In this document: in pieces, positions 8,358 to 15,804 of the stretch
Position numbering within the stretch: the stretch's first letter is position 1
Layout of the letters: every line of letters starts with the position of its first letter
Program-made: the position numbers and the translations under genes
Origin: Streptomyces montanisoli
GTDB lineage: Bacteria > Actinomycetota > Actinomycetes > Streptomycetales > Streptomycetaceae
Reading direction: 5' to 3'
Length of the DNA: 35,911 bases
Assembly (NCBI RefSeq): GCF_017813245.1
Contig: NZ_JAGIQL010000060.1
Location: 1-35,911, forward strand
Notes under the pieces: generated by a model
Database searches by the model: none
What the model saw: only the letters and a program-made list of their open reading frames with translations
What the model was told of the DNA's origin: nothing

Positions 8358-8435
8358 TCAGCGCAAGCAGCACGACCTCTGGCACCCGGACTGGCCGGTG
8401 CCATAGGTAAAGACGAAGGTCGAGTGCTCGCGCAT
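8358..8435 (-). CDS. Leader peptide with FVFTY, attenuation control of chorismate mutase
   Basis: A 25-codon ORF on the chorismate mutase strand, starting at ATG 8435 and ending TGA at 8358-8360. Codons 7-11 read F-V-F-T-Y (8403-8417) and include TTT and TAT, both rare in this genome, so ribosomes should pause when charged tRNA-Phe or tRNA-Tyr is scarce. The ORF ends 15 nt before the terminator stem and overlaps hairpin segments 1 and 2. It probably serves as a sensor, not as a functional protein. Its ATG lies 6 nt after a -10-like CATACT, so the mRNA may be leaderless. The C-terminal half contains three Cys codons, which leaves cysteine sensing as a weaker alternative. The peptide is recognised by context and codon content, not by homology. 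Confidence 0.75.
   Translation of the reverse strand: MREHSTFVFTYGTGQSGCQRSCCLR
8380..8403 (-). promoter_or_regulatory. Attenuator segments 1 and 2 (1:2 hairpin and 2:3 antiterminator partner)
   Basis: In the mRNA, UGGCACC (complement of 8397-8403) can pair with GGUGCCA (complement of 8380-8386) as a 1:2 hairpin. The downstream segment GUCCGGGUGC (complement of 8382-8391) can instead pair with GCGCCCCGGAC in the 5' arm of the terminator: 10 bp with one bulged C. A ribosome paused at the Tyr codon (8403-8405) would cover segment 1 and favour 2:3. All pairings were found by eye. Confidence 0.7.
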
Positions 8436-8441
8436 GGCAGC

Positions 8442-8471
8442 AGTATGGCCCTCACGGGCGCCGAGGGCCAA
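8442..8471 (-). promoter_or_regulatory. Promoter of the chorismate mutase leader transcript
   Basis: On the minus strand, TTGGCC (-35, 8471-8466) and CATACT (-10, 8447-8442) are 18 bp apart. The leader ATG follows 6 nt after the -10, giving a probable leaderless start. Confidence 0.6.
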
Positions 8472-8561
8472 CAACGCGCCCGGATGATGAGACGCCCGGA
8501 CGGTCGACGGGGCGGTCGGCGGGACGGGCACCAGGACGGACGGCCCGCTGCCGCACGCCGG

Positions 8562-8567
8562 TAGAAT
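8562..8567 (+). promoter_or_regulatory. Candidate -10 box for guaA
   Basis: TAGAAT lies 47 bp upstream of the guaA start. No good -35 is visible 16-19 bp further up. Confidence 0.4.
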
Positions 8568-8614
8568 CGGGGGTACCGACCGACCACCCCGCCATACCGC
8601 CGGAAGGCCGCCCC

Positions 8615-10213
8615 GTGCCAGCAGCACCACCCACCGCCGCCGACAACATCCACGAGGACACGGTCCTGGTCGTGGACTTCGGGGCGCAGTACGCCCAGCT
8701 CATCGCCCGCCGCGTCCGCGAGGCCCGGGTCTACAGCGAGATCGTGCCGTCGACGATGCCGGTGGACGAGATGCTGGCGAAGAAGCCGAAGGCGATCGTC
8801 CTGTCCGGCGGCCCGTCGTCCGTGTACACGGAGGGCGCGCCGCGCCTGGACAAGGCGCTGTTCGAGGCCGGTGTGCCGGTCTTCGGCATGTGCTATGGCT
8901 TCCAGCTGATGGCGACGGCCCTCGGCGGCACGGTCGAGGCCACCGGCGCGCGGGAGTACGGCGGCACCCCGCTGCACGTGTCCAAGCCCGGCTCCACGCT
9001 CTTCGAGGGCACGCCGGACGAGCAGTCCGTCTGGATGTCCCACGGCGACACGTGCTCGGCCGCTCCCGCCGGCTTCACCGTCACGGCGTCCACGGACGTG
9101 GTGCCGGTCGCCGCGTTCGAGAACGACGAGAAGAAGCTCTACGGCGTCCAGCACCACCCCGAGGTCATGCACTCGACGTACGGGCAGCAGGTGCTCGAGC
9201 ACTTCCTCTACCGGGGCGCCGGCATCGAGCCCACCTGGACCACGTCGAACGTCGTGGACGAGCAGGTCGCGCTGATCCGCGCCCAGGTCGGCTCCAAGCG
9301 CGCCATCTGCGGGCTGTCCGGCGGAGTGGACTCCGCGGTCGCGGCCGCGCTCGTGCAGAAGGCCATCGGCACGCAGCTGACCTGCGTGTACGTGGACCAC
9401 GGCCTGATGCGCAAGGGCGAGACCGAGCAGGTCGAGAAGGACTTCGTCGCGGCGACGGGCGTACAGCTCAAGGTGGTCGACGCGTCCGAGCGGTTCCTCG
9501 GCGCGCTCGCCGGGGTCAGTGACCCGGAGCAGAAGCGGAAGATCATCGGCCGCGAGTTCATCCGCGTCTTCGAGCAGGCGCAGGCCGAGATCGTCGCGGA
9601 GGCGGGCGCCGAGGGCGAGGACGTCGCGTTCCTCGTCCAGGGCACTCTCTACCCCGACGTCGTCGAGTCCGGCGGCGGCTCGGGCACCGCGAACATCAAG
9701 TCCCACCACAACGTGGGCGGCCTGCCCGACGACATCGAGTTCGAGCTGATCGAGCCGCTGCGCAAGCTGTTCAAGGACGAGGTGCGGATGGTCGGCCAGG
9801 AGCTCGGCCTGCCGGACGAGATCGTCCAGCGCCAGCCGTTCCCCGGCCCCGGGCTCGGCATCCGGATCGTCGGCGAGGTGACACGCGCGCGTCTCGACCT
9901 GCTGCGCGAGGCGGACGCGATCGCCCGCGAGGAGCTGACGGCCGCCGGGCTCGACCGCGAGATCTGGCAGTGCCCCGTCGTGCTGCTCGCCGACGTGCGC
10001 TCCGTCGGCGTCCAGGGCGACGGCCGCACGTACGGCCACCCGATCGTGCTGCGCCCGGTGTCGTCGGAGGACGCGATGACGGCCGACTGGTCCCGGCTGC
10101 CGTACGACGTGCTCGCGAAGATCTCCACGCGCATCACCAACGAGGTGGCGGAGGTCAACCGGGTGGTCGTCGACGTGACGAGCAAGCCGCCCGGCACGAT
10201 CGAGTGGGAGTGA
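8615..10213 (+). CDS. guaA: GMP synthase (glutamine-hydrolysing)
   Basis: A 532-residue two-domain enzyme that aminates XMP to GMP with ATP and glutamine, the last step of de novo guanine nucleotide synthesis. The N-terminal class I glutamine amidotransferase has the nucleophile in FGMCYGFQLM (Cys93) and HHPEV. The PP-loop ATP pyrophosphatase signature GLSGGVDSAV follows, and the C-terminal dimerisation domain ends in DVTSKPPGTIEWE, typical of GuaA. GTG 8615 is supported by GGAAGG at 8602-8607. The first 15 residues are a low-complexity extension. The gene is divergent from chorismate mutase, separated by about 360 bp that hold both promoters, and ends in a hairpin terminator, so it is probably monocistronic. 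Confidence 0.97.
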   Translation: MPAAPPTAADNIHEDTVLVVDFGAQYAQLIARRVREARVYSEIVPSTMPVDEMLAKKPKAIVLSGGPSSVYTEGAPRLDKALFEAGVPVFGMCYGFQLMATALGGTVEATGAREYGGTPLHVSKPGSTLFEGTPDEQSVWMSHGDTCSAAPAGFTVTASTDVVPVAAFENDEKKLYGVQHHPEVMHSTYGQQVLEHFLYRGAGIEPTWTTSNVVDEQVALIRAQVGSKRAICGLSGGVDSAVAAALVQKAIGTQLTCVYVDHGLMRKGETEQVEKDFVAATGVQLKVVDASERFLGALAGVSDPEQKRKIIGREFIRVFEQAQAEIVAEAGAEGEDVAFLVQGTLYPDVVESGGGSGTANIKSHHNVGGLPDDIEFELIEPLRKLFKDEVRMVGQELGLPDEIVQRQPFPGPGLGIRIVGEVTRARLDLLREADAIAREELTAAGLDREIWQCPVVLLADVRSVGVQGDGRTYGHPIVLRPVSSEDAMTADWSRLPYDVLAKISTRITNEVAEVNRVVVDVTSKPPGTIEWE

Positions 10214-10278
10214 CGCGGGAAGCATCCGCGCGGGTGACCCGGCCGCCACGCCGTTGACGCGCCGGGTGCCCTGCCCGC

Positions 10279-10310
10279 CGGCCGGTGCGTGAGCCTGACC
10301 GGCCGTTTCT
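10279..10310 (+). terminator. guaA terminator
   Basis: CGGCCGGT (10279-10286) and ACCGGCCG (10298-10305) form a perfect 8-bp stem with an 11-nt loop, followed by TTTCT. A second inverted repeat (ACCCGGC / GCCGGGT) lies just upstream, about 10233-10267. Confidence 0.7.
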
Positions 10311-10472
10311 CCTGTCTTCCCGTCTCCCTCGGCTGATCGTGACGATGTCGTCACCGTGCGCAGCCGTCCGTTGGCTGGTACCGCCCGGTAGGTGCGGCAG
10401 AATTCGCAGTCATACCAACGGAGTTGCGCGGCGGGGCCGGTACGAGGCCCCGCGGGGAAGGTGGCGTTCGGC

Positions 10473-11744
10473 GTGGCGGTGCAGGAGGCTGCGGGGCGTG
10501 CGGAGGCGCACGAGGGCGGGTGCACCTGCGGCGACTGCCCGCACGGGGCGCGCGAGGGTCACCGGCGTGCCGTCGCCGCGTTCCTCGCCAAGCGCGACGA
10601 ACTGGCCGCGGGCCAGGGCTTGCCCGCCGCCGTCGAGTACTCCGCGAGCGCCTCGCGGCAGTGGGTGTCGGACGAGCTGACGCAGTCCGCGCGTACGGTC
10701 GCCGAACGCGGACGCGAGGCGGGCGAGGCATGGCTGTCCGCCGTGTGGCGCCGCACCCTGCTCGCCGTGTGGGGCGGCGTGGTCGCGCTCGTACTCGTCC
10801 AGGCGCTCACCGCTGTCGGCGCGGGATGGACCGCGGCCCGCACGGCCGGGCTGATCGCGGGCGTCCTCGTCGGCGCGCTGCTCACCGCGGCCGCCACCCT
10901 GCACCGCGGCCGAGGCGGCCTGCTCGCGCCGCTCATCGGCGACGACAACCGCCTCTCCACCTCGCCCACCGTCGCCTCCGCGTGGCTGCTGCTCGCCGTG
11001 TTCGCGATGGTCGTGCTGGCGCTGCGGCTCGCGATCGCCTCTCACCACGCCGACCGGGCCAGGATCCTCGCCGGCCTGCGACTCGCCCACGGCGGCGGGC
11101 TGTTGACGGCACTCGCCGTGGTGTGCGCGGTCGCCGTGGCCGTCCGCGTGATCGTGGCAGCGCGCGTCGCCACCCGGCACGTGCAGAAGGTGCGCGCCGA
11201 CCGGCCGCGCCTGTCCGACCTGCTGTGCGACGACGATCGGCGCGGCAGCCTCACCGACGTGCAGTACGTCTTCGTCAGCGCGGCCACCGTCGCCCTGTGC
11301 GCCGTACGCCTCGCCCGCCGCCCCGACCAGCTGCCCGACCTGCCCTGGGCGGCCGCCCTACTGCTGGCCGTGTCCGCCGCCACCTACTTCGCGGGCAAGT
11401 TCGCCGAGGGCGGCCGCCCCGTGGTGATGTCGGTGGTACGCGCCCGCGAGGCCGGCGACCTCGACGCGCCGATCAGGACCGGCGACGACATCGAGATCCG
11501 CGGCTCCGGCTTCGTCCCGCCGGGCGCCGCCACGCCCGACCGCCTCGCGCGCATGGTCGTCCGGATCGGCGCGGTCCACGTCCACGTGCCGCTGGTGCCG
11601 GTCCCCGGCGGCTTCGCGAACCCGTCGGACGCGCTGCTGACCGTCCCGGTACCGGCCGAGGTGGAACCGGGCCCGGTCGGCGTCCGGGTCGTCACGGCGG
11701 GCGGCGTCGAGACGAACGAGGTCATGATCCAGGTCTGCGAGTAG
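10473..11744 (+). CDS. Polytopic membrane protein with C-terminal IPT/TIG-like domain
   Basis: A protein of about 423 residues with no function I recognise. Near the N-terminus is CTCGDCPHG, a possible metal-binding cysteine knot, then an amphipathic Ala/Arg/Glu-rich region. About six hydrophobic helices follow (for example TLLAVWGGVVALVLVQALTA and AWLLLAVFAMVVLALRLAI). The last 90 or so residues (GDDIEIRGSGFVPPGA ... VMIQVCE) resemble an IPT/TIG immunoglobulin-like fold. GTG 10473 is chosen because GGGGAAGG lies 11 nt upstream; GTG 10461, 10479 and 10392 are alternatives in frame. It stands alone between guaA and the DoxX gene. A role in envelope organisation is a guess. Confidence 0.7.
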   Translation: MAVQEAAGRAEAHEGGCTCGDCPHGAREGHRRAVAAFLAKRDELAAGQGLPAAVEYSASASRQWVSDELTQSARTVAERGREAGEAWLSAVWRRTLLAVWGGVVALVLVQALTAVGAGWTAARTAGLIAGVLVGALLTAAATLHRGRGGLLAPLIGDDNRLSTSPTVASAWLLLAVFAMVVLALRLAIASHHADRARILAGLRLAHGGGLLTALAVVCAVAVAVRVIVAARVATRHVQKVRADRPRLSDLLCDDDRRGSLTDVQYVFVSAATVALCAVRLARRPDQLPDLPWAAALLLAVSAATYFAGKFAEGGRPVVMSVVRAREAGDLDAPIRTGDDIEIRGSGFVPPGAATPDRLARMVVRIGAVHVHVPLVPVPGGFANPSDALLTVPVPAEVEPGPVGVRVVTAGGVETNEVMIQVCE

Positions 11745-11755
11745 CCCCGCGCGGC

Positions 11756-11796
11756 GGCGTTCGCGCAGTGACATGCGCGCAGTGGCGTTCGCGCAG
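11756..11796. repeat. 13-bp direct repeat in the intergenic region upstream of the DoxX gene
   Basis: GGCGTTCGCGCAG occurs at 11756-11768 and again at 11784-11796, 28 bp apart. The rest of 11745-11972 shows no gene and no clear promoter; a TATGCACTAT stretch near 11903 is the most A/T-rich element. Confidence 0.6.
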
Positions 11797-11972
11797 CCGT
11801 CACCCCGCCGGTCGCCACCGGGCTTTCCTGAGAACCGGCTGAGAATCCGGCCGTCCCCGTGGTTTCCCGCCGTGGGGGTGAGTGCTGGGGCCGTCGTCCG
11901 CGTATGCACTATGGAAGCGCGCGGGCGGGACCGGCCTCGCGGCACCGGTGTGGAGAGGAAGGCGGGCCCACG

Positions 11973-12497
11973 ATGGCACAGGGCTTTCGTACGGACAGTT
12001 TGGGAACGATCGGCGGCGGGGAGCGCCGACCTCGCGGGCTGCGCGGGATACCCCCGGTGTACGCGCTGCTCCCGCTCCGGGTCTTCCTCGGCATCACCTT
12101 CCTCTACGCGGGCATCGACAAGCTCACCACCAGCGGGTTCTTCGCTTCCAGCGGGGCCGGCTCGGTCGGGGACATGATGCGGGGCGTGCGGGACAGTGCC
12201 GCGATCCCCGCGCTCGTCGACCTCGCGCTCAAGAGCCCCGCCGGATTCGGCTACGCCATCGCGTTCGGCGAGCTGGCCGTCGGCATCGGCACCCTCCTCG
12301 GCGTACTGGGCCGCGTCGCGGCGGCCGGTGGCGCCCTGATCTCGCTCAGCCTCTGGCTGACGGTGAGCTGGCAGTCCACCCCGTACTACTACGGCAACGA
12401 CCTCGCCTACTTGATGGCCTGGCTGCCGCTCGTGCTCGTCGGCGCGCCCGTGTTCTCGCTCGACGCCGTCTGGGCGCGCCGCCGTCGCGCGCTCTGA
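11973..12497 (+). CDS. DoxX-family membrane protein
   Basis: A 174-residue protein with four predicted helices. The first, LLPLRVFLGITFLYAGIDKL, is the DoxX signature. The later segments (GYAIAFGELAVGIGTLLGVLGRVAAAGGALISLSLWLTVSW and LAYLMAWLPLVLVGAPVFSLDA) fit the family. ATG 11973 has GAGAGGAAGG about 10 nt upstream; the open frame extends further up without a ribosome site. DoxX-like proteins are associated with redox or thiol stress and quinone-linked membrane complexes, but the role here is not known. Its 3' end overlaps the convergent small membrane protein gene by 91 bp. Confidence 0.85.
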   Translation: MAQGFRTDSLGTIGGGERRPRGLRGIPPVYALLPLRVFLGITFLYAGIDKLTTSGFFASSGAGSVGDMMRGVRDSAAIPALVDLALKSPAGFGYAIAFGELAVGIGTLLGVLGRVAAAGGALISLSLWLTVSWQSTPYYYGNDLAYLMAWLPLVLVGAPVFSLDAVWARRRRAL

Positions 12498-12667
12498 GTC
12501 GTCGTACCCACGACCGCTGCCACCAGCAGTCCGCCGCACAACAGCGGTAGCGCCGTGAACCACGCCGTGTGCCACGCGCCCGCCGCGTCGCCCGCGTAGA
12601 GGACCGCCGTCGCCATGGCGACGAGCCCCGCGATCAGCCGTCCCGGCCTCGCCTCATGACGCAGCAC
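12407..12667 (-). CDS. Small two-helix membrane protein
   Basis: An 86-residue protein with two hydrophobic segments (LIAGLVAMATAVLYAGDAAGAW and ALPLLCGGLLVAAVVGTTT) and an Arg-rich, Ser/Thr-rich tail. The GTG at 12667 overlaps the 3' end of the upstream PspC-domain gene by 14 bp, so the two are probably translationally coupled. Its own 3' end overlaps the convergent DoxX gene by 91 bp. I recall small proteins of this type beside PspC genes in other streptomycetes, unverified. Function unknown; it may be an accessory of the PspC/two-component module. Confidence 0.65.
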   Translation of the reverse strand: MLRHEARPGRLIAGLVAMATAVLYAGDAAGAWHTAWFTALPLLCGGLLVAAVVGTTTQSARRRRAQTASSENTGAPTSTSGSQAIK

Positions 12668-14276
12668 GGGTCACCTCCACCTGTCCGAGCCCGACGTCGA
12701 GCGTCAGGGCGATCCTGCCCGGCACCGGCCCCGGCGCCTTCCGCGCCCCCGGGCGCGCGGGGAACGTCCGGTGCACCGAGTGGTTCGGCGACAGCTCCGC
12801 CGCGCCGCCGCGGGCGCCGGTGTCGCCGGGCAGGCGGATCTCGCCCACCCCGGTTTTCGCCCGTATGTCGAGCGCGACGCCGTCGGGCACCCGCACCTCG
12901 AGCCGGCCGCCGCCCACCCTGGCCGACGTACGGACCGTCTCGCCCGCCGGGACCCGCAGCCCGGTCAGGTCGAGCGTCCCGACGCCGGAGCCCAGCCGGT
13001 ACGAGCCGTCCACGGCGGCCGCCGTCGTGGGGTGCCACGTGTGCTGCGTCCACCGCGTGGTCATGTCGGCGGGCAGTACCGTCGCGCCGGCGAGCAGCAG
13101 CGTCGTGACCACCGTCAGGAAGATCGTGCCGAACCCCGTACGTCCGAGGAAGGCGCTCACCGCGAGGCCGAGCCCCAGCACGGCCAGCGCCGCGGCGAAA
13201 CCGATCTGGAGGCTGAGCCCGAGCGGATGCGTGTGCCACGAAAGGCCCGCCCCGAGCCCGCCCGCGACGAGCGCGAGGACGAAGACGAGACCGCCGATGT
13301 CGACCGCTCCGCGCGGCGCGTCGGACAGGCCCGGCACGTCCGACAGGTCGGGCAGCCCCCGCACGCCCGTCGCGCCGGGCGCCGCCTCCTCCGCCTCGTA
13401 CCCGTACGCCGGCGCCTCGCGGACGGCGCGGCGCCGCGCGCCCTTCCACCGCGTGGCCCCGCGGCGCGTGGGACGCAGCGCCTCCTCAGGGCCCCAGAGG
13501 TACGTGGTGCCGTAATGCCCCGTGTTCCCGTCCTTGACTATCGGGTCCCGCCACCACGAGGGGCTGCCCGGCACGGGCGGCGCCTTCGTCTCCGGCGGCG
13601 CGTCGGGCACGGCCTGCGCCGCGTGCGCGTCGAAGAGACGGCCCGCGCCAGGCCTCGTGCGCCGGTGCTTCGACCAGACGGCGGACGCGACGACCGCACA
13701 CGTCAGCATGGTGGCGAAGCTGAGCGTGCCGCCGTTGCCGAGCATGGAGAGGAAGAGGCCGCACCCGACGAGGGCGAGCAGCACCGCGATGAGCGCGGCG
13801 CCGTCCACACGGCCGGAGAGCATCTTCCTGCCCTCGTTCTCGTCTTCTCCTTCCAAGGGGATCAGCAGCCAGGCGAACCCGTAGAAGATCATCCCGAGGC
13901 CGCCCGCGACGCTGAGGACGCCGATGACGATGCGGAAGATGACCGGATCCACGTCGGCATACCGGCCGAGCCCGCCGCACACCCCCGCGACGACCTTCTG
14001 CCGTGGGCTGCGGCTGAGCGGGCCGCGCCCCTCGGCGTCCCCTCCCTTGCCCAGGTGAGCACCGGAGCCGCTGCCCGGGGACAGGCCAGGCCCGTCGCCG
14101 GCGGAAAGGCCAGGCCCGCCGCCGGAGGAGAGGCCGGGCCCGCTGCCGGGGGAGCGGCCGGGCCCGTCGCCGGGGGAGCGGCCGGGGCCGGACGGCTCCT
14201 GGCCGCGCGGCTCCCGGCCGGGGGGCGGGCCCCCGGCCTGCCCCTCGTGCCCGCTGTGCTCTGGCGGCGATGTCAT
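12654..14276 (-). CDS. PspC-domain membrane protein with LiaF-like C-terminal domain
   Basis: A 540-residue envelope protein. The N-terminus is a Gly/Pro/Ser octapeptide repeat region. A PspC domain follows (RQKVVAGVCGGLGRYADVDPVIFRIVIGVLSVAGGLGMIFYGFAWLLIPL in part), then several further transmembrane helices, a cytoplasmic segment and a last pair of helices. The C-terminal beta-rich domain (GSYRLGSGVGTLDLTGLRVP onward) resembles the LiaF/DUF4097 type. ATG 14276 has no ribosome site. The gene diverges from the PspC-histidine kinase gene across 136 bp containing a spaced direct repeat. The set resembles LiaFSR, where LiaF restrains the kinase until the envelope is stressed; that function is inferred. 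Confidence 0.82.
   Translation of the reverse strand: MTSPPEHSGHEGQAGGPPPGREPRGQEPSGPGRSPGDGPGRSPGSGPGLSSGGGPGLSAGDGPGLSPGSGSGAHLGKGGDAEGRGPLSRSPRQKVVAGVCGGLGRYADVDPVIFRIVIGVLSVAGGLGMIFYGFAWLLIPLEGEDENEGRKMLSGRVDGAALIAVLLALVGCGLFLSMLGNGGTLSFATMLTCAVVASAVWSKHRRTRPGAGRLFDAHAAQAVPDAPPETKAPPVPGSPSWWRDPIVKDGNTGHYGTTYLWGPEEALRPTRRGATRWKGARRRAVREAPAYGYEAEEAAPGATGVRGLPDLSDVPGLSDAPRGAVDIGGLVFVLALVAGGLGAGLSWHTHPLGLSLQIGFAAALAVLGLGLAVSAFLGRTGFGTIFLTVVTTLLLAGATVLPADMTTRWTQHTWHPTTAAAVDGSYRLGSGVGTLDLTGLRVPAGETVRTSARVGGGRLEVRVPDGVALDIRAKTGVGEIRLPGDTGARGGAAELSPNHSVHRTFPARPGARKAPGPVPGRIALTLDVGLGQVEVTRAAS
14067..14186 (-). repeat. 24-bp coding repeats (octapeptide PGxSxGxG)
   Basis: About five degenerate 24-bp units encode PGRSPGDG, PGRSPGSG, PGLSSGGG, PGLSAGDG and PGLSPGSG at the N-terminus of the PspC protein, giving a flexible cytoplasmic tail. 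Confidence 0.85.
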
Positions 14277-14329
14277 GAGTCCATGGTGGCTGCCCCGCAA
14301 CCCCCGCTCCACCGGCACCGACCCTGGCC

Positions 14330-14363
14330 CGTCCCTGATATTGACCCCCGACGTCCCTGATAT
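14330..14363. promoter_or_regulatory. 12-bp direct repeat at 22-bp spacing in a divergent promoter (candidate regulator site)
   Basis: CGTCCCTGATAT is found at 14330-14341 and exactly again at 14352-14363. The 22-bp period is close to two turns of the helix, as expected for adjacent regulator dimers on one face. It lies between the divergent PspC and histidine kinase genes, so the adjacent LuxR-type regulator is the natural candidate. Confidence 0.6.
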
Positions 14364-14412
14364 CGGCCGCCAACCCGTGCCCGGGCCCTGCCACCCGTGT
14401 GACCATCGGAGC

Positions 14413-15804
14413 ATGCCAGCCGCCGCCACGCCCCGAGCCGCAGCGACCGAGGAGCCGCCCCCGCGCAAGCTGTACCGCAGCGCGGACGGCCGCTTCCTCG
14501 GCGGTGTGGCGCGCGGCCTCGCGGGCCACCTCGGGCTCCCCGTCGTATGGGTGCGGCTCGCCTTCCTCGCGCTGTTCTTCGCCCAGGGGCTCGGCGCGCT
14601 GCTGTACGCCGTGTTCTGGATCGTCGTGCCGCTCGGCGTCGGCGGCACGTCCGCCGCCGAGCCCCGGTCGCTCTTCGAGACCACGAGCGACGGCAGGCGC
14701 AGGCTGCGCAAGCCCGACAAGGGCCAGGTCTTCGCGCTGGTCGCGCTGGCCGTCGGCGCGGCGATCTTCGTCGGCAACGTGAACATGGGGCGGGCGGGCG
14801 CAGGCCGCTACATCTGGCCGATGCTGCTGATCGGCGGCGGGCTCGTGCTGGTCTGGCGCCAGGCGGACAACGCGCGCAGGGCCAGGTGGACGGAGATCGG
14901 GCAGCGCCGCCGGGTGCTGCAGGTCGCGCGCGGCGTCGCGGGCGTCGCGCTGGTGGGGCTCGGGCTGACGGTGTTCGTGGTGGTGCGCGGCTCGGCGGCC
15001 CAGTTCGGCAATGTGCTGACGGCGTCGATCGCGGTCGTCGCCGGCGTCGGCCTGCTCGTCGGCCCCTGGCTCGTCCGCATGACGCAGGACCTGTCCGAGG
15101 AGCGGCTGATGCGGATCAGGGCGCAGGAGCGCGCGGAGGTCGCCGCCCATGTGCACGACTCCGTGCTGCACACGCTCACCCTGATCCAGCGCAACGCCGA
15201 CGACGGCGGCGAGGTGCGGCGGCTCGCGCGCGCCCAGGAGCGTGAGCTGCGTGCGTGGCTCTACCGCCCGGAGGGCACGGGCAAGGACGAGTCGGAGGAA
15301 CCCGACACGCTCGCGGAGGCCGTGAAGAAGACGGCGGCGGAGGTCGAGGACCACCACGGCGTGCCCATCGAGGTCGTCGTCGTCGGCGACTGCCCGCTGG
15401 ACGAGAAGCTCGGTGCGCAGCTCCAGGCCGCGCGCGAGGCCATGGTCAACGCGGCGAAGTACGGTGGCGAGGGCGGCGCGGTCCAGGTGTACGCGGAGGT
15501 CGAGGGCCGGACCGTGTTCATCTCCGTACGGGACAGGGGCCCCGGCTTCGACCTCGACGCCGTACCGGACGACCGGATGGGCGTGCGGGGTTCGATCATC
15601 GGCAGAATGAAGCGCAACGGCGGCACGGCGGTGCTGCGGACGGCGCCCGAGGGCGGCACGGTGGTCGAGCTGGAGATGGAGCGGGCCGCCGAGACGGGCG
15701 CGGGCGCGAACACGGCGGGCGCGGCGGCCGCGGGCGCGGCGGGCGCAAGTGCCGCGGCGGCGGCAGGAAACGAATCGACACGAACGAGGGGCGACAAGGC
15801 ATGA
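14413..15804 (+). CDS. Sensor histidine kinase with N-terminal PspC domain (LiaS/DesK-like)
   Basis: A 463-residue membrane kinase. Residues 20-75 are a PspC domain (RFLGGVARGLAGHLGLPVVW and a hydrophobic helix pair). Four more helices with almost no outside loops follow, so sensing is probably within the membrane. The HisKA_3 dimerisation helix holds AAHVHDSVLHTL, with His248 the likely phosphorylated residue. The HATPase domain has AREAMVNAAKYGG (N box) and RDRGPGFDLD (G1), and the C-terminus is Ala/Gly-rich. ATG 14413 has GGAG only 1 nt away, so the real mode of initiation is unclear. The stop overlaps the response regulator start (ATGA), indicating coupled translation. Probably an envelope-stress sensor with the divergent PspC protein. 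Confidence 0.88.
   Translation: MPAAATPRAAATEEPPPRKLYRSADGRFLGGVARGLAGHLGLPVVWVRLAFLALFFAQGLGALLYAVFWIVVPLGVGGTSAAEPRSLFETTSDGRRRLRKPDKGQVFALVALAVGAAIFVGNVNMGRAGAGRYIWPMLLIGGGLVLVWRQADNARRARWTEIGQRRRVLQVARGVAGVALVGLGLTVFVVVRGSAAQFGNVLTASIAVVAGVGLLVGPWLVRMTQDLSEERLMRIRAQERAEVAAHVHDSVLHTLTLIQRNADDGGEVRRLARAQERELRAWLYRPEGTGKDESEEPDTLAEAVKKTAAEVEDHHGVPIEVVVVGDCPLDEKLGAQLQAAREAMVNAAKYGGEGGAVQVYAEVEGRTVFISVRDRGPGFDLDAVPDDRMGVRGSIIGRMKRNGGTAVLRTAPEGGTVVELEMERAAETGAGANTAGAAAAGAAGASAAAAAGNESTRTRGDKA

Noticed and set aside
7620..8564. Plus-strand frame of 314 codons across the chorismate mutase locus
   Set aside because: It is antisense to the chorismate mutase and its leader, has no motifs, and is low-complexity.
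8615..9090. Purine riboswitch before guaA
   Set aside because: The 5' region contains only a short interval after the candidate -10 box and no purine aptamer-like structure.
12407..12497. Frameshift at the end of the DoxX gene, suggested by the long overlap with the minus-strand ORF
   Set aside because: Both frames end normally, and the minus ORF is itself a plausible two-helix protein coupled to the PspC gene; a 91-bp convergent overlap is a simpler explanation.
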